A stretch of 64,000 nt of DNA, from the NCBI RefSeq assembly GCF_001718315.1, contig NZ_CP013362.1, positions 62,001-126,000 of the forward strand, given 5' to 3'. Position 1 is the stretch's first letter. Every line of letters starts with the position of its first letter. Position numbers and translations under genes: made by a program. Below the pieces are notes generated by a model. The model ran no database searches and was not told where the DNA came from. It saw only the letters and a program-made list of their open reading frames with translations. This DNA comes from Burkholderia diffusa. GTDB taxonomy: Bacteria; Pseudomonadota; Gammaproteobacteria; Burkholderiales; Burkholderiaceae. Shown one piece after another: positions 45,726 to 55,821 of the stretch.

Positions 45726-46781
45726 ATGGATCTCTCGATCGCGGCGATCCTCGCGCAAGACGGCATCACGACCGGCGCCATTTATGCATTGCTGTCGCTG
45801 GCGCTCGTGCTGGTATTTTCCGTCACGCGGGTGATCTTCATTCCCCAGGGCGAATTCGTCGCCTATGGTGCGCTCACGCTTGCGGCGTTGCAGGCGCAGA
45901 AATTTCCCGCCACCTGCTGGCTGCTGTTCGTGATGGGTATCGCATGCTTCCTGCTGGAAGTCGGCGGCCTGATCCGCCATCGCGAACGCCGTCATCAGCT
46001 CGGCCGCACGCTCGCGACGCTCGGCAGCCGCTATGTGCTGCTGCCGCTCGCGGTGTTCGCGATCACGCGCAGCTTTGCCGCGCAGCCGATGCCGATGTTC
46101 GCGCAGATCGCGCTGACGCTGGCGATCGTCGTGCCGATGGGGCCGTTCGTCTACCGGCTCGTCTACCAGCCGATCGCCGAAGGCACGACGCTGCTGCTGC
46201 TGATCGTATCGGTCGCCGTCCATTTCGCGATGGTCGGCCTCGGGCTCGTGATGTTCGGCGCCGAAGGCTCGCGCACCAACGGCTTCGCGGATGCGTCGCT
46301 GTCGGTCGGCAGCATGAGCGTGTCGGTACAAAGCATCCTCGTGGTCGTGACCGCGCTCGTGCTGATCGGTGCGCTGTACGTGTACTTCGGCCGCACGATC
46401 GCCGGCAAGGCGCTGCGTGCGACGTCGGTGAACCGGCTCGGCGCGCGGCTCGTCGGCATCGGCACGACCGAAGCAGGGCGCCTGGCGTTCACGCTGGCGG
46501 CCGGGCTCGGTGTGCTGTCCGGCATCCTCGTCGGTCCGCTGACGACGATCTATTACGACTCCGGCTTCCTGATCGGCCTGAAGGGCTTCGTCGGCGCGAT
46601 CATCGGAGGGCTGGTCAGCTATCCGCTCGCGGCCGCCGGCTCGCTGCTGGTCGGCGTGCTCGAATCGTATTCGTCGTTCTGGGCGAGCGCGTACAAGGAA
46701 GTGATCGTGTTCACGCTGATCATTCCGGTGCTGCTGTGGCGCAGTTTCGCGACGCCGCACGCGGAAGAGGAAGAGGAGTAA
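45726..46781 (+). CDS. ABC permease, LivH-like, with long internal loop
   Basis: A 351-residue permease, longer than usual LivH (about 290-310). The N-terminal signature is GAIYALLSLALVLVFSVTRVIFIPQGEFVAYGAL. A polar insertion (LIRHRERRHQLGRTLATLGSR) at about residues 82-102 lengthens an early loop. The coupling loop is VGAIIGGLVSYPLAAAGSLLVGVLES. The C-terminus ends in a run of Glu. It follows the binding-protein gene after about 200 bp and precedes the fusion gene by 4 bp. Confidence 0.9.
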   Translation: MDLSIAAILAQDGITTGAIYALLSLALVLVFSVTRVIFIPQGEFVAYGALTLAALQAQKFPATCWLLFVMGIACFLLEVGGLIRHRERRHQLGRTLATLGSRYVLLPLAVFAITRSFAAQPMPMFAQIALTLAIVVPMGPFVYRLVYQPIAEGTTLLLLIVSVAVHFAMVGLGLVMFGAEGSRTNGFADASLSVGSMSVSVQSILVVVTALVLIGALYVYFGRTIAGKALRATSVNRLGARLVGIGTTEAGRLAFTLAAGLGVLSGILVGPLTTIYYDSGFLIGLKGFVGAIIGGLVSYPLAAAGSLLVGVLESYSSFWASAYKEVIVFTLIIPVLLWRSFATPHAEEEEE

Positions 46782-46785
46782 CACG

Positions 46786-48570
46786 ATGAAGACGATGGTA
46801 CGCAACAAGACCTTCTGGCTGTTTCTCGTGGCGTTGTTCGCGCTGCCGGTGCTGCCCGGCGCGCTGCAGGTGCCCGAATACTGGATCACGCTGCTGAACT
46901 ACATCGGCCTCTACGCGATCGTCGCGATCGGGCTCGTGTTGCTGACGGGCGTCGGCGGGATGACGAGCTTCGGACAGGCCGCGTTCGTCGGCATCGGCGC
47001 GTACGCGACCGCATTCCTGACGACGCGCTACGGCGTGTCTCCGTGGCTCGCGCTGATCGTCGGCGTCGTGCTGACGGCGCTCGTCGCGCTCGTGCTCGGC
47101 GCGGTCACGATGCGCCTGTCCGGGCACTTCCTGCCGCTCGGCACGATCGCATGGGGCCTCGCGCTGTTCTACCTGTTCGGCAACCTCGAACTGCTCGGCA
47201 AGTACGACGGGATCAACGGGATTCCGGCACTGAACCTGTTCGGCATCGAGCTCGGAAGCGGCCGAAGCCTGTACTTCCTGATCTGGGCCGTCGTGCTGGC
47301 CGCGATCGTGTCGGTGCAGAACCTGCTCAACAGCCGGCCAGGCCGCGCGATCCGCGCATTGCGCGGCGGCGGCGTGATGGCGGAGGCGATGGGCGTGAAT
47401 ACCGCGTGGATGCGTGTCGTGATCTTCATCTACGCGGCCGTGCTCGCGGCGGTTTCGGGTTTCTTGTACGCGCACCTGCAGCGCGCGGTGAACCCGACCC
47501 CCTTCGGCCTGAATCATGGGATCGAATTCCTGTTCATGGCCGTGGTCGGCGGTGTATCGCACGTGTGGGGCGCGGTGCTCGGTGCGGCGATCCTCACCGT
47601 GCTGCAGGACTATCTGCAGACGCTGTTGCCGAAGCTGCTTGGCTCGGAGGGCAACTTCGAGATCATCGTGTTCGGCGTGCTGATGGTGCTGCTGCTGCAG
47701 TACGCGCGTCAAGGCGTGTGGCCGTTCGTCGCGAAGCTGTTCCCGCGCGGGCCACGCGCCCATGTGCCTGACCATGCCGACCCGCTGCCGCAGCGCGCGA
47801 AGCCGGTGGCGGGCGAGCCGCTGCTCGTCGTCGACAACGCGCGCAAGCAGTTCGGCGGGCTGGTGGCCGTCAACGATGTCAGCTTCGACGTGAAAGCGGG
47901 GCAGATCGTCGGGCTGATTGGCCCGAATGGCGCCGGCAAGTCGACCACGTTCAACCTCGTTACCGGTGTGCTGCAACCGACCCGTGGCACGATCACGTTC
48001 CGCGGCGAGCGAATCGACGGGCTTACGTCGCGCCAGATCGTCCGGCGCGGAATCGGCCGGACGTTCCAGCACGTGAAGCTGTTGCCGACGATGACGGTGC
48101 TCGAGAACGTCGCGATCGGCGCGCACCTGCGCGGCCATACGGGCGTGTGGCGCAGCATCGCGCGGCTCAACGCGCATGAGGAAGCGCAGTTGCTGGCCGA
48201 GGCGGCACGACAGATCCGCCGCGTCGGGCTGGAGAGGCACATGTACGACGAAGCGGGCAGCCTCGCGCTTGGCCAGCAGCGAATTCTCGAAATCGCGCGC
48301 GCGTTGTGCTGCGATCCGACGTTGCTGCTGCTCGACGAGCCGGCCGCCGGCCTGCGCTACCAGGAGAAGCAGCAGCTCGCTGACCTGCTGCTGCGCCTGA
48401 AGACGGAAGGGATGAGCGTGTTGCTCGTGGAACATGACATGGATTTCGTGATGAACCTCACCGACCGGCTGGTGGTGATGGAGTTCGGCACGCGGATCGC
48501 GGAAGGGCTGCCGCAGGACGTGCAGCAGGATCCGGCGGTGCTCGAAGCGTATCTGGGCGGGGTGGAATGA
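46786..48570 (+). CDS. Fused LivM permease and LivG ATPase
   Basis: A 594-residue single-chain fusion. Residues 1 to about 325 are a LivM permease ([25 protein letters not shown] signature, [25 protein letters not shown] coupling loop). A Pro/Arg-rich linker of about 20 residues leads to a LivG ATPase at about 345-594, with Walker [10 protein letters not shown], the LivG insert [27 protein letters not shown], degenerate signature [15 protein letters not shown], Walker [12 protein letters not shown] and H-loop EHDMDFV. AGGAG precedes the start and the frame is uninterrupted. Its stop overlaps the next start. Confidence 0.94.
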   Translation: MKTMVRNKTFWLFLVALFALPVLPGALQVPEYWITLLNYIGLYAIVAIGLVLLTGVGGMTSFGQAAFVGIGAYATAFLTTRYGVSPWLALIVGVVLTALVALVLGAVTMRLSGHFLPLGTIAWGLALFYLFGNLELLGKYDGINGIPALNLFGIELGSGRSLYFLIWAVVLAAIVSVQNLLNSRPGRAIRALRGGGVMAEAMGVNTAWMRVVIFIYAAVLAAVSGFLYAHLQRAVNPTPFGLNHGIEFLFMAVVGGVSHVWGAVLGAAILTVLQDYLQTLLPKLLGSEGNFEIIVFGVLMVLLLQYARQGVWPFVAKLFPRGPRAHVPDHADPLPQRAKPVAGEPLLVVDNARKQFGGLVAVNDVSFDVKAGQIVGLIGPNGAGKSTTFNLVTGVLQPTRGTITFRGERIDGLTSRQIVRRGIGRTFQHVKLLPTMTVLENVAIGAHLRGHTGVWRSIARLNAHEEAQLLAEAARQIRRVGLERHMYDEAGSLALGQQRILEIARALCCDPTLLLLDEPAAGLRYQEKQQLADLLLRLKTEGMSVLLVEHDMDFVMNLTDRLVVMEFGTRIAEGLPQDVQQDPAVLEAYLGGVE

Positions 48571-49325
48571 TGGCGGAGACGACGATGCCGATTCTCGACG
48601 TGCGCGGCCTAGCGGTGCGGTACGGGAAGGTGGAGGCGCTGCACGGAGCGGCGATCAAGGTCGGTGCCGGACAGATCGTCAGCGTGATCGGTCCGAACGG
48701 GGCCGGCAAGTCGACGCTGCTGAACGCAATCATGGGCGCGTTGCCGATGACCGGGCATGCATCCGGGGCGGTTGTGTACCGCGGCAAGGACGTGGGCGCA
48801 CTGCCGGTCGAACAGCGTGTCGCGCGTGGAATGTGCCTCGTGCCGGAAAAGCGCGAGCTGTTCAGCACGATGACGGTCGAGGATAACCTCGTGCTGGGCG
48901 CGTATCGCCGCAAGCTCGCAGGCGAGCCGAACTTCCTCGACCAGCTCGATCATGTGTTTGCGTTGTTTCCGCGGCTCAGGGAGCGGCGCAAGCAGGCAGC
49001 CGGGACGCTGTCGGGTGGTGAGCGGCAGATGCTCGCGGTGGGCCGCGCATTGATGGGCAAACCTGATCTACTGATGCTCGACGAGCCGAGCCTCGGGCTG
49101 GCGCCGCTGATCGTGAAGGAGATTTTTCATATCATCAGCGCGTTACGCGGCACAGGCGTCGCGACACTGCTGATCGAGCAGAATGCTCGCGCTGCGCTCC
49201 AGATCTCGGACTACGGCTATGTGCTGGAGACGGGCGAGTTTGCGCTGGAAGGACCAGCGGCCGAGCTGGCACAGAATCCGCGCGTGATCGAAACATACCT
49301 CGGGTTGGCAAAAAAAACGACTTGA
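48567..49325 (+). CDS. ABC transporter ATPase, LivF-like
   Basis: A 252-residue ATPase starting at 48567 inside the ATGA overlap; the second Met is also possible. Walker [11 protein letters not shown], LivF-type [24 protein letters not shown], signature LSGGERQML, Walker [14 protein letters not shown] and the H-loop region [11 protein letters not shown] are all normal. It completes the second transporter. The stop is 30 bp before the parS palindrome that doubles as terminator. Confidence 0.93.
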   Translation: MMAETTMPILDVRGLAVRYGKVEALHGAAIKVGAGQIVSVIGPNGAGKSTLLNAIMGALPMTGHASGAVVYRGKDVGALPVEQRVARGMCLVPEKRELFSTMTVEDNLVLGAYRRKLAGEPNFLDQLDHVFALFPRLRERRKQAAGTLSGGERQMLAVGRALMGKPDLLMLDEPSLGLAPLIVKEIFHIISALRGTGVATLLIEQNARAALQISDYGYVLETGEFALEGPAAELAQNPRVIETYLGLAKKTT

Positions 49326-49351
49326 TGAGTGCGGCGTTGGCAGGAAACGGG

Positions 49352-49390
49352 CGGCGTGTTTCACGTGAAACACGCCGTTTTTGTTTTTCT
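49352..49390 (+). terminator. Terminator palindrome containing parS
   Basis: A 26-bp perfect palindrome (49352-49377) ends in GCC-G and is followed by GTTTTTGTTTTT. It is 27 bp after the last liv gene stop, so the hairpin and T-tract can serve as its Rho-independent terminator, although the stem has no separate loop. Confidence 0.55.
49357..49372. other. parS: parS centromere site 1
   Basis: TGTTTCACGTGAAACA, an exact match to the chromosomal parS consensus (TGTTNCACGTGAAACA) bound by ParB/Spo0J. It lies 4 kb upstream of parB. It is the perfect one of two sites in the window. Confidence 0.93.
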
Positions 49391-49722
49391 GGAAGACGGC
49401 GGCGCGTCCGGTAATCAGGCGTGGGGATAAGTGCCGGAGCAACAAGCGGAAGCCCTGTGATGAGAGCGCGGATAGGCGTCAGTGTTCTCCTATCGACAGT
49501 AGCCAAACGGCACAGGGGATAAGCACAGGAAGGTCGATCGGAAATGCTGTGATCGTGCAAACGATGGTTGGGTTCGGAAACCCCGGTCGGCCGAGCTATT
49601 TTGCGCACTCTGGCAATGTGAACTGAGGTCGCGGCAGCGTCGCCGAAGCTGGCCTCACGGCGCACATCGGCCGATCGAGCGAAGAAAAACGAGCCAATGA
49701 ACCGGCCCTACCATTCGGACGG

Positions 49723-49752
49723 TCTTCGGGTGAAAAGCGAACCCGCTATAAT
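49723..49752 (+). promoter_or_regulatory. mnmG promoter
   Basis: A perfect TATAAT at 49747-49752 with a poor -35 (TCTTCG, 49723-49728, spacer 18). The ATG of mnmG is 57 bp downstream of the -10 element. Confidence 0.5.
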
Positions 49753-49808
49753 TCGGCCCATACATTTCTCAGATAGGTTCGTGCGTAGTCCTGCGCACGG
49801 AATCCACC

Positions 49809-51779
49809 ATGCTTTTTCCCACAGAATTTGACGTCATCGTCGTCGGTGGCGGGCACGCCGGCACGGAAGCCGCGTTGGCATCGGCCCGTATGGGTGCGAA
49901 GACGCTGCTGCTGACCCATAACATCGAAACGCTCGGCCAGATGAGCTGCAATCCGTCGATCGGCGGCATTGGCAAGGGCCATCTGGTCAAGGAAGTCGAT
50001 GCGCTCGGCGGCGCGATGGCTGCCGCGACGGACGAGAGCGGTATTCAGTTCCGCATCCTCAATTCGTCGAAGGGCCCGGCCGTGCGCGCGACGCGCGCGC
50101 AGGCCGACCGCATCCTGTACAAGGCTGCGATCCGCCATCGGCTCGAGAACCAGCCGAACCTGTGGCTGTTCCAGCAGGCTGTCGACGACCTGATGGTCGA
50201 AGGCGACCGCGTGGTCGGCGCCGTCACGCAGATCGGCATCCGCTTCCGTGCACGCGCGGTTGTGCTGACGGCCGGTACGTTCCTCGACGGCAAGATCCAC
50301 GTTGGCCTGAACAACTATACGGGCGGCCGCGCGGGCGATCCGGCGGCTGTGTCGCTGTCGGCTCGCCTGAAGGAGCTGAAGCTGCCGCAGGGCCGCCTGA
50401 AGACCGGTACCCCGCCGCGCATCGATGGCCGCTCGATCGACTTTTCGAAGCTGGACGAGCAACCTGGCGACCTCGATCCGATCCCCGTGTTCTCGTTCCT
50501 GGGCCGTGCGGAGCAGCATCCGCAGCAGTTGCCGTGCTGGGTTACGCACACGAACGAGCGCACGCACGACATCATCCGTGGCGGCCTTGACCGTTCGCCT
50601 ATGTATACAGGCGTGATCGAAGGTGTCGGCCCGCGCTATTGCCCGTCGATCGAGGACAAGATCCACCGATTCGCATCGAAGGAATCGCACCAGATCTTCC
50701 TCGAGCCGGAAGGGCTGACGACCAACGAGTTCTATCCGAACGGGATTTCGACGAGCCTGCCATTCGACGTGCAGCTCGAGCTCGTGCACTCGATGCGTGG
50801 CCTCGAGAACGCGCACATCCTGCGCCCCGGCTACGCGATCGAATACGACTACTTCGACCCGCGCGCGCTGAAGGCTTCGCTTGAGACAAAGGCGATCAAC
50901 GGGCTGTTCTTTGCGGGCCAGATCAACGGCACGACCGGGTACGAAGAAGCGGCCGCGCAAGGGCTGCTGGCCGGACTGAATGCAGGCCGCTACGTGCAGG
51001 AGAAGGACGCATGGTGCCCGCGTCGCGACCAGGCCTATCTTGGCGTGCTGGTCGACGACCTCGTCACGCGTGGCGTGGCCGAGCCGTACCGGATGTTTAC
51101 GAGCCGTGCCGAGTACCGCCTGAGCCTGCGTGAAGACAATGCGGATATGCGCCTGACCGAGATCGGCCGCGAGCTGGGCCTCGTCGACGACGTACGCTGG
51201 GATGCGTTCAGTCGGAAGCGCGACGCTGTTTCACGTGAAACCGAACGACTGAAGTCGACATGGGTCACGCCTAAGACGCTGCCGCCGGAAGAGGCGACCG
51301 CGTTGCTCGGCAAGGCGATCGATCACGAGTACAGCCTCGCCGAGCTGCTTCGCCGCCCGGGGATCAGCTACGACGGTGTGTGCAGCCTGAAGGGCGGCGA
51401 ATGCGCGCCGGCAGAGCCGCTGGCCGACGATCCGGTGCTGCTAGAGCAGATCAAGGAACAGGTCGAGATCGGCATCAAATATCAGGGCTATATCGAGCGT
51501 CAGGCCAGCGAGATCGAACGGAACGATGCGAACGAGAACACGCGTCTGCCGGACGGTATCGACTATCGCGAGGTGCGTGGCCTCTCGTTCGAGGTGAGTC
51601 AGAAGCTCAACGAGTTCCGGCCGGAAACGATCGGCCAGGCATCGCGGATCTCGGGCATCACGCCGGCTGCGATCTCGCTGTTGATGGTGCACCTGAAGCG
51701 CCGTGGCCTTGGTCGCCGTAACGGCACCGCAGCAGAGATGACGGAACAGGGGGACGGTACCGTCCCGACGCAACAATGA
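49809..51779 (+). CDS. mnmG: tRNA uridine-5-carboxymethylaminomethyl modification enzyme MnmG
   Basis: A 656-residue FAD enzyme (formerly GidA) which with MnmE installs cmnm5 at wobble U34. FAD motif [22 protein letters not shown] at the start, the [21 protein letters not shown] and [17 protein letters not shown] blocks, the conserved catalytic Cys in [13 protein letters not shown] to [10 protein letters not shown] region, and the C-terminal helical domain that binds MnmE ([10 protein letters not shown] and [11 protein letters not shown]). It is the first gene of mnmG-rsmG-parA-parB, a block typical of origin regions. A parS site is embedded in its coding sequence at 51227. Confidence 0.98.
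   Translation: MLFPTEFDVIVVGGGHAGTEAALASARMGAKTLLLTHNIETLGQMSCNPSIGGIGKGHLVKEVDALGGAMAAATDESGIQFRILNSSKGPAVRATRAQADRILYKAAIRHRLENQPNLWLFQQAVDDLMVEGDRVVGAVTQIGIRFRARAVVLTAGTFLDGKIHVGLNNYTGGRAGDPAAVSLSARLKELKLPQGRLKTGTPPRIDGRSIDFSKLDEQPGDLDPIPVFSFLGRAEQHPQQLPCWVTHTNERTHDIIRGGLDRSPMYTGVIEGVGPRYCPSIEDKIHRFASKESHQIFLEPEGLTTNEFYPNGISTSLPFDVQLELVHSMRGLENAHILRPGYAIEYDYFDPRALKASLETKAINGLFFAGQINGTTGYEEAAAQGLLAGLNAGRYVQEKDAWCPRRDQAYLGVLVDDLVTRGVAEPYRMFTSRAEYRLSLREDNADMRLTEIGRELGLVDDVRWDAFSRKRDAVSRETERLKSTWVTPKTLPPEEATALLGKAIDHEYSLAELLRRPGISYDGVCSLKGGECAPAEPLADDPVLLEQIKEQVEIGIKYQGYIERQASEIERNDANENTRLPDGIDYREVRGLSFEVSQKLNEFRPETIGQASRISGITPAAISLLMVHLKRRGLGRRNGTAAEMTEQGDGTVPTQQ
51227..51242. other. parS: parS-like site 2 inside mnmG
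   Basis: TGTTTCACGTGAAACC differs from the parS palindrome in its last base only. It encodes VSRET in mnmG, so the sequence serves coding and probably ParB binding together. It is 1.87 kb from the perfect site. Confidence 0.75.
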
Positions 51780-52462
51780 CGGCGCGTCGCGCGCCGGCGG
51801 TTAATCGGGACGTACTCGCACAGATGCTCGTCGATGGCGCGACCGCGCTCGACATCACATTGACGGATGCACAACGCAACCAGCTGCTCGACTATGTCGC
51901 GCTGCTCGGCAAGTGGAACGCGGTCTACAACCTGACCGCGATCCGCGACCCAAAGCAGATGATGATCCAGCACATTCTCGATTCGCTCTCCATCGTTCCG
52001 CATTTGCGCGACCGTGCATCGGCGCGCGTGCTTGACGTAGGTTCGGGCGGCGGGCTGCCCGGTATCGTGCTGGCGATCGTCCAGCCGGACTGGCAGGTCA
52101 CGCTGAACGATATCGTGCAGAAGAAGTCGGCATTCCAAACGCAGATGCGTGCCGAGCTGAAGCTTGCGAACCTGTCTGTCGTCACCGGGCGTGTCGAATC
52201 GCTGCAGCCGGGTGTCGATGTGCCGGAAAAATTCGACATGATCGTATCCCGCGCTTTCGCGGATCTATCCGACTTCGTTAAACTTGCTCGACATCTCGTC
52301 GCGCCTGGCGGATCGATCTGGGCAATGAAGGGTGTCCATCCGGACGATGAAATTGCACGGCTGCCCGAAGGCAGTCGCGTAAAGCAGACGATGCGGCTGG
52401 CGGTACCGATGCTCGATGCCGAACGGCATCTGATCGAGGTCGCTGTCGACGAGGCGAATTGA
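51776..52462 (+). CDS. rsmG: 16S rRNA m7G527 methyltransferase
   Basis: A 228-residue SAM-dependent methyltransferase (formerly GidB). ATG 51776 overlaps the mnmG stop. The family start [23 protein letters not shown] is followed by the SAM motif [18 protein letters not shown] at about residue 82, then [18 protein letters not shown]. It modifies G527 of 16S rRNA; loss gives low-level streptomycin resistance in many bacteria. Second gene of the mnmG-rsmG-parAB unit. Confidence 0.97.
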   Translation: MTARRAPAVNRDVLAQMLVDGATALDITLTDAQRNQLLDYVALLGKWNAVYNLTAIRDPKQMMIQHILDSLSIVPHLRDRASARVLDVGSGGGLPGIVLAIVQPDWQVTLNDIVQKKSAFQTQMRAELKLANLSVVTGRVESLQPGVDVPEKFDMIVSRAFADLSDFVKLARHLVAPGGSIWAMKGVHPDDEIARLPEGSRVKQTMRLAVPMLDAERHLIEVAVDEAN

Positions 52463-52513
52463 AGGCGCGCGGTAGCGCGCCGTTTGTTTGAAGGTAAAGG
52501 GAACACACCAACG

Positions 52514-53293
52514 ATGGCAAAGATCTTCTGCGTTGCGAACCAGAAGGGGGGCGTCGGCAAGACGACGACATCGGTCAATCTCGCCGCAAGCCTTGCAGCG
52601 CAGGAGCAACGAGTCCTGCTGATCGATCTCGACCCGCAGGGCAACGCGACGATGGGCAGCGGGATCGACAAGGCTGCTTGCGAGTCGACCGTGTACGAAG
52701 TGCTGGTCGACGGCGTATCGGTGACGGACGCGCGCGTGCGTCCGGAAGGCGTCACGTACGACGTGCTGCCGGCCAACCGTGAGCTGTCAGGTGCCGAGAT
52801 CGAGCTGATCAGCATCGATAATCGCGAGCGACGGTTGAAGGCCGCGCTCGAGCGCGTGGCTGACGACTACGACTTCGTGTTGATCGATTGCCCGCCGACG
52901 CTGTCGCTGCTGACGCTGAACGGGCTATGCGCGGCGCATGGCGTCGTGATTCCGATGCAGTGCGAATACTTCGCGCTGGAGGGGCTGTCCGATCTCGTCA
53001 ATACGATCAAGCAGGTTCACGCGAACATGAATCGCGACCTGAAGATCATCGGCTTGCTGCGTGTGATGTTCGATCCGCGCATCACGCTGCAGCAGCAAGT
53101 CTCCGATCAATTGAAAGCGCACTTCGGCGACAAGGTGTTCGACGCGGTGATTCCGCGCAACGTGCGCTTGGCGGAAGCGCCGAGTTACGGATTGCCGGGC
53201 GTCGTATTCGACCGTAACTCGCGCGGTGCGCAGGCGTATCTCCAGTTCGGTGCCGAGATGATCGATCGCGTGCGCGCGTTCGAGGTGTCGTGA
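52514..53293 (+). CDS. parA: Chromosome partitioning ATPase ParA
   Basis: A 259-residue chromosomal ParA/Soj. The deviant Walker A is KGGVGKTT at residues 11-18, starting right after MAKIFCVANQ; the frame opens ten codons upstream but that part is not conserved. VLLIDLDPQGNAT is the switch I region and DFVLIDCPPTLSLLTLNGL the Walker B. It lacks the N-terminal helix-turn-helix of plasmid type Ia ParA. It drives segregation of ParB-parS complexes over the nucleoid. It follows rsmG by 51 bp and precedes parB. Confidence 0.97.
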   Translation: MAKIFCVANQKGGVGKTTTSVNLAASLAAQEQRVLLIDLDPQGNATMGSGIDKAACESTVYEVLVDGVSVTDARVRPEGVTYDVLPANRELSGAEIELISIDNRERRLKAALERVADDYDFVLIDCPPTLSLLTLNGLCAAHGVVIPMQCEYFALEGLSDLVNTIKQVHANMNRDLKIIGLLRVMFDPRITLQQQVSDQLKAHFGDKVFDAVIPRNVRLAEAPSYGLPGVVFDRNSRGAQAYLQFGAEMIDRVRAFEVS

Positions 53294-53324
53294 TCCGGAC
53301 ATGAGCGAAGCGAGGAAGAAAGAC

Positions 53325-54218
53325 ATGAACGCGGTACCAAAGAAGAAGGGCTTGGGACGTGGCCTCGAAGCGCTGCTCGGCGGCAGTGCGGACATCACCG
53401 AAGCGGTGAAGATCGAAGGGGCGCCGAACACGCTCGCGCTCGGCAAGCTGCAGGCCGGCAAGTATCAGCCGCGGACGCGGATGGACGAAGGCAGCCTGCA
53501 GGAGCTGGCGGCCAGCATTCGCGCGCAAGGCGTGATGCAGCCGATCCTGGTACGACCTATTTCGTCTGACAAATACGAAATCATCGCCGGCGAGCGGCGT
53601 TTCCGCGCGGCACGCCTGGCCGGCCTCGACGAAGTGCCGGTGCTCGTGAAGGACGTGTCCGATCAGGCCGCCGCCGCGATGGCGCTGATCGAGAACATCC
53701 AGCGCGAGGACCTGAATCCGCTGGAAGAGGCGCACGGTATCCAGCGCTTGCTCGGCGAGTTCGGTTTCACGCACGAGCAGGCGGCCGAATCGGTCGGCCG
53801 CTCGCGCAGCGCGGTGTCGAACCTGCTGCGCCTGCTGAACCTCGCAGCGCCGGTGCAGACGATGCTGCTGGCCGGCGACCTCGACATGGGCCACGCGCGT
53901 GCGCTGCTTGCAGTCGATGCCGCGACGCAGATCACGCTCGCGCACCAGGTCGTCAACAAGCGCATGTCGGTGCGCGAGACCGAGAAGATGGTCGCGCATA
54001 CGACGAAGGAAGCGCCGGCGGTGAAGGCGCGCGCGAAGGATGACGGCGGCCGCGACACGCGTCGTCTCGAGGAAGAGTTGTCCGACCTGCTCGCGTCGAC
54101 CGTGAAGATCAAGCTCGGCCGCCGTGGGCGAGGGCAGGTGATGATCGACTTCGGTAATCTCGACGCGCTCGAGGGCATTCTTGCGCGCCTGCGCGGCAAC
54201 GTCGCGACCGAAGAATAA
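53325..54218 (+). CDS. parB: Chromosome partitioning protein ParB (Spo0J)
   Basis: A 297-residue CTP-dependent DNA clamp. ATG 53325 is chosen because GAGGA lies before it and the family start is [22 protein letters not shown] 53301 would add eight residues. The CTP-binding box region is [23 protein letters not shown] and [16 protein letters not shown]; the central helix-turn-helix [24 protein letters not shown] binds parS. The C-terminal dimer domain ([27 protein letters not shown]) follows. The two parS sites of the window are its likely targets, 2 and 4 kb upstream. Confidence 0.97.
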   Translation: MNAVPKKKGLGRGLEALLGGSADITEAVKIEGAPNTLALGKLQAGKYQPRTRMDEGSLQELAASIRAQGVMQPILVRPISSDKYEIIAGERRFRAARLAGLDEVPVLVKDVSDQAAAAMALIENIQREDLNPLEEAHGIQRLLGEFGFTHEQAAESVGRSRSAVSNLLRLLNLAAPVQTMLLAGDLDMGHARALLAVDAATQITLAHQVVNKRMSVRETEKMVAHTTKEAPAVKARAKDDGGRDTRRLEEELSDLLASTVKIKLGRRGRGQVMIDFGNLDALEGILARLRGNVATEE

Positions 54219-54231
54219 CGAGGCTCGATTG

Positions 54232-55362
54232 ATGGAAAACACGGGCGCGCCGGCGCCGCGCCGGTGGCTTGGCTGGCTTTTGCAGGAGCCCGTACTGACG
54301 GTGCTGGCGCTTGCGCTGATTGTTCTGCAATGGTTGCGTCCGCAACCAATCGCCGCACTGACCGGTCTCGTCGACTGGCAGACCGTTGCGACGCTCGCCG
54401 GTCTGCTGATGCTGACCAAGGCGCTCGAGCTGTCCGGATGCCTGATGTGGCTCGCACATCGCATCGTCCATCACGTGCATTCCGAGCGCGGGCTTGCGAT
54501 GCTGCTCGTCGTGTTCGCGGCGGCACTCGCGATGTGGCTCACCAACGATGTCGCGCTGTTCGTCGTCGTGCCGCTGATGGTATCGCTGCGCACGTTGACG
54601 CCGCTACCGTTCCGGCGGCTCGTGATCGTGGTCGCGCTGGCCGTCAATGCGGGCTCCGTCGCGACCCCGCTCGGCAATCCCCAGAACCTTTTCCTGTGGC
54701 AATTGAGCGGTGTGTCGTTCGGCCGCTTCGTCGTCACGCTCGGGCCGCTCGCGCTGGCGCTGATGGCGCTGCTGCTCGTGTTGACGGTGTGCGCGTTTCG
54801 CGCGAAGCCGCTCGACCTGTCGGGGGATGTCGAGGCCGTTCCCGTGCAGCGTCTGCATGCGCTGCTCGCGGCGGTGCTGTTCGGTGCGTTCGTGCTGCTT
54901 GCCGACGCACACGATCCCGTGCCGGGCCTGATCGGCGTCGTGATCGCGCTGCTGGTGGCGAGGCGTGACGCAGTCCTGAAGATCGACTGGCTGCTGCTGC
55001 TGATCTTCGTGCTGATGTTCGTCGTGCTGCGCAGCGCGGCCGCGCTGCCGGTCGTCCACGATGCGATCGCGCGAACCCATCTCGATTCGCCGCTGCGTGT
55101 GTTCGCGGCGGGCGCGGTGGTTTCACAGGGAATCAGCAACGTGCCGGCGGCGATTCTGCTGTCGGAATTCACGCGCGACTGGCGGGCGCTCGCGTTCGGT
55201 GTGTCGGTCGGCGGTTTCGGTTTCGCAATCGGTTCGCTCGCGAACCTGATCGCGGTGCGTCTCGCGAGGGAGCCGCGCATGTGGCTGCCGTTTCACCTCG
55301 TGTCGATTCCGTTCGCGCTGGTGAGCGCAGCGCTGGGGGCGTGGCTGCTCGCTCACGGCTGA
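54232..55362 (+). CDS. ArsB/CitM-type anion transporter
   Basis: A 376-residue membrane protein of the ion transporter superfamily (CitMHS, ArsB, NhaD). ATG 54232 follows GAGG; it lies 13 bp after parB. About ten hydrophobic segments; AMWLTNDVALFVVVPLMVSL in the first half and VVSQGISNVPAAILLSEF in the second are the inverted hairpin motifs of this fold (ND and SNVPA). The transported anion cannot be read. No ars genes are near, so arsenite export is only one option. Its place between parB and atpI is conserved in the Burkholderia I know. Confidence 0.85.
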   Translation: MENTGAPAPRRWLGWLLQEPVLTVLALALIVLQWLRPQPIAALTGLVDWQTVATLAGLLMLTKALELSGCLMWLAHRIVHHVHSERGLAMLLVVFAAALAMWLTNDVALFVVVPLMVSLRTLTPLPFRRLVIVVALAVNAGSVATPLGNPQNLFLWQLSGVSFGRFVVTLGPLALALMALLLVLTVCAFRAKPLDLSGDVEAVPVQRLHALLAAVLFGAFVLLADAHDPVPGLIGVVIALLVARRDAVLKIDWLLLLIFVLMFVVLRSAAALPVVHDAIARTHLDSPLRVFAAGAVVSQGISNVPAAILLSEFTRDWRALAFGVSVGGFGFAIGSLANLIAVRLAREPRMWLPFHLVSIPFALVSAALGAWLLAHG

Positions 55363-55452
55363 GCGATGCGGATCGGTTCGATGCGTACTGCAAGCGTGCC
55401 GGGGAGCGCGCACAGCGTTCCCGGTCGTTGTGAACTCAAGCCTGTTGATAAG

Positions 55453-55492
55453 TGTTGCGCCACCACAGTCGAAGGACTGTGGTGGCGCAACA
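55453..55492. repeat. Perfect 18-bp inverted repeat with 4-nt spacer
   Basis: TGTTGCGCCACCACAGTC (55453-55470), loop GAAG, and its exact complement (55475-55492). No T-tract follows on either side, so it is not a standard Rho-independent terminator. It lies 90 bp after the transporter stop. Possible roles are a Rho-independent-like stop, an mRNA-stabilising hairpin or a protein site. Confidence 0.85.
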
Positions 55493-55821
55493 ACTGATTG
55501 TGGGCATCGGCGTGCTCGGTTCGAGCGCGTTTCACGCATCGCGCTCGTCGCGATGGTCACAGTATTTCCTCTGTCATGCATTGCCGCGCCGGGGTATTTC
55601 CCGTGATCGCATCACTGCAGAATTCCTGCTCCGATCGCATCGCGCCTGTGACATCCGCACCAGACGTCGCTGTCACATCATTTCGTTGGTGTCGCACTTT
55701 TTCGGGCAAGAAATACCGTTGCCAAAAACCGACCTTACAACTGTCATCGTACGTCGTTGCGACGCGCGTTTTTCACATGATGAGGCGTCGTTTTACGCAG
55801 GTTTTTGTCGCGTCTAAAGCC

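Larger units (their letters stand above)
49326..49808. other. Intergenic region upstream of mnmG
   Basis: A 483-bp gap without a gene. It contains the parS/terminator palindrome (49352-49377), two weak DnaA-box-like sequences (TGGGGATAA at 49422-49430, one mismatch on the minus strand; AGGGGATAA at 49514-49522), four CACAG/CTGTG pentamers between 49455 and 49551, and the mnmG promoter. Confidence 0.5.

Noticed and set aside
54232..55362. Arsenite exporter ArsB
   Set aside because: Only the superfamily is supported; no arsR or arsC is near, so a specific arsenic role is not claimed.
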